Of a stretch of DNA of 51,500 bases, positions 50,933 through 51,500 are shown piece after piece; positions within the stretch are counted from its first letter, which is position 1; every line of letters starts with the position of its first letter. The position numbers and the translations under genes were made by a program. Source of the DNA: a bacterium (GTDB taxonomy: Bacteria; Actinomycetota; Acidimicrobiia; Spongiisociales; UBA5794); NCBI GenBank assembly GCA_024226255.1, contig JAAELU010000395.1, positions 1 to 51,500 on the forward strand. The letters run 5' to 3'. The notes below the pieces were generated by a model. That model was given only the letters and a program-made list of their open reading frames with translations. It ran no database searches and was not told the DNA's origin.

Positions 50933-51500
50933 CTAGTCGCCTAGGAATATCCCGCCGATGACGGCGTTGGCGCCCGCCGTCTTGGTAGCGGTGATCAAAA
51001 CCGTTCCCCCCGCCGGTACGTCAATCGAGAAGTGAGACCACGCCCCATCTGCGAAGCTCTCGGTCAGGTTGACCGTTTGGGGTCCGTTGCCGTCGTCGAC
51101 TGTGATGCTTTGTCGTCGTCCATTGTCATCCCAATCGAGTGAATACAGATGGATCGTGCCTGTGTAATCAGACGCGAACGTGAGCTCGATCTCCACCTTG
51201 GTCTTCTGGTAGTACGTAGCCGCCCGGCGCTCCGAATCGTCCGGCGATGTGAGGGCCCGGTCGTCCGCGGTCGACGATGACCACCTGTATCGGCGCCCCT
51301 TCACTAACGCAATGGCCGGGAAATCGGGTGAGACGAGATCAGTGCGTCGGTTCCATGCGGCCAGCACGTAGCCGTCTGCTCCGTAGGTCCCAACCCAATC
51401 ACCGAGGCCGGGTGGTGGCGGTGGTGGTGGCGGTGACGGGATGTCGTTGCCGAGGAAGATGCCGGAGAGCACCGCGTTGGCGCCTCCCGTCCTGGTCACG
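50933..51500 (-). CDS. Secreted repeat protein, C-terminal part (runs off the window)
   Basis: The frame stays open to the window end, so only the last 189 residues are seen. A short domain end (GGANAVLSGIFLGND) is followed by a Pro-only linker of eight residues. A complete domain follows, with GDWVGTYGADGYVLAAWN, a Tyr/Trp-rich centre, VEIELTFASDYTGTIHLYSLDWDDNGRRQSI, and an ending GANAVIGGIFLGD that repeats the earlier end. So there are at least two tandem copies. The fold looks like a carbohydrate- or lectin-type beta-sandwich. Convergent with the ECF sigma gene. Confidence 0.72.
   Translation of the reverse strand, partial: VTRTGGANAVLSGIFLGNDIPSPPPPPPPPGLGDWVGTYGADGYVLAAWNRRTDLVSPDFPAIALVKGRRYRWSSSTADDRALTSPDDSERRAATYYQKTKVEIELTFASDYTGTIHLYSLDWDDNGRRQSITVDDGNGPQTVNLTESFADGAWSHFSIDVPAGGTVLITATKTAGANAVIGGIFLGD

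Overview
The window is high-GC DNA from an actinobacterium. The evidence is a WhiB-family protein, a bacterial proteasome activator (Bpa) with the C-terminal GQYL tail, a fused E2/E1-type 2-oxoglutarate enzyme (Kgd), an EtfD-like membrane Fe-S oxidoreductase, and many lipoproteins with Thr-rich linkers. A deep-branching class such as Acidimicrobiia is my inference, not a demonstrated assignment. I see no rRNA, tRNA, CRISPR array, insertion sequence or prophage; it reads as ordinary chromosome with several accessory patches.

Layout. 1-2421: a minus-strand carbohydrate-type operon (ROK repressor, ROK kinase, start of a lipoprotein) behind an inverted repeat. 2495-4021: a stand-alone ATP-grasp ligase. 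4082-6385: an MttB-family methyltransferase coupled to a TetR regulator, a perfect 28-bp palindrome, and the first 19 codons of a lost divergent FAD oxidoreductase. 6436-15430: PQQ-type propeller lipoprotein, EtfD-like protein, small zinc ribbon, Kgd and PheA. 15440-18335: a three-gene, one-base-overlap module of a DNA methyltransferase, a 106-aa protein and a nuclease-like protein, probably an unfamiliar restriction-modification system. 18576-26182: secreted propeller with three exact 170-aa repeats, membrane protein, DUF547, HAD phosphatase, PAP2-kinase fusion and lipoprotein. 26216-29190: a peroxiredoxin-like gene with an in-frame UGA at its first redox-Cys position (probable selenoprotein), coupled to NhaA, and a divergent Ca2+/Na+ exchanger. 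29231-36526: deaminase remnant, two PH-domain membrane proteins, PolX, an SDR, a sulfite-oxidase-like molybdoenzyme and Bpa. 36656-46206: divergent PPDK, WhiB, a DUF4015 lipoprotein, cyclophilin, DEAD-box helicase and an exported PPDK-like lipoprotein. 46190-51500: BrkB-like protein, acyl-CoA dehydrogenase, an ECF42-type sigma factor with its DGPF partner, and the end of a secreted repeat protein.

The strongest novelty is at 26216-26728. The gene is intact except for a single UGA in a U-x-x-C motif. A hairpin with a GGU loop lies 26 nt after the UGA, matching the described bacterial SECIS geometry. The gene starts inside the NhaA stop codon (ATGA). Other points worth attention are the methyltransferase/nuclease triad, degenerate 7-bp tandem repeats in three intergenic islands (one supplying the end of the PPDK gene), the TetR palindrome beside a gene remnant, and a probable ECF42 autoregulatory promoter.

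Functional links: the acyl-CoA dehydrogenase at the right and the EtfD-like protein at the left belong to the same electron path (acyl-CoA to ETF to quinone). Kgd and PPDK sit in central carbon metabolism, and WhiB and Bpa are regulators of actinobacterial type.
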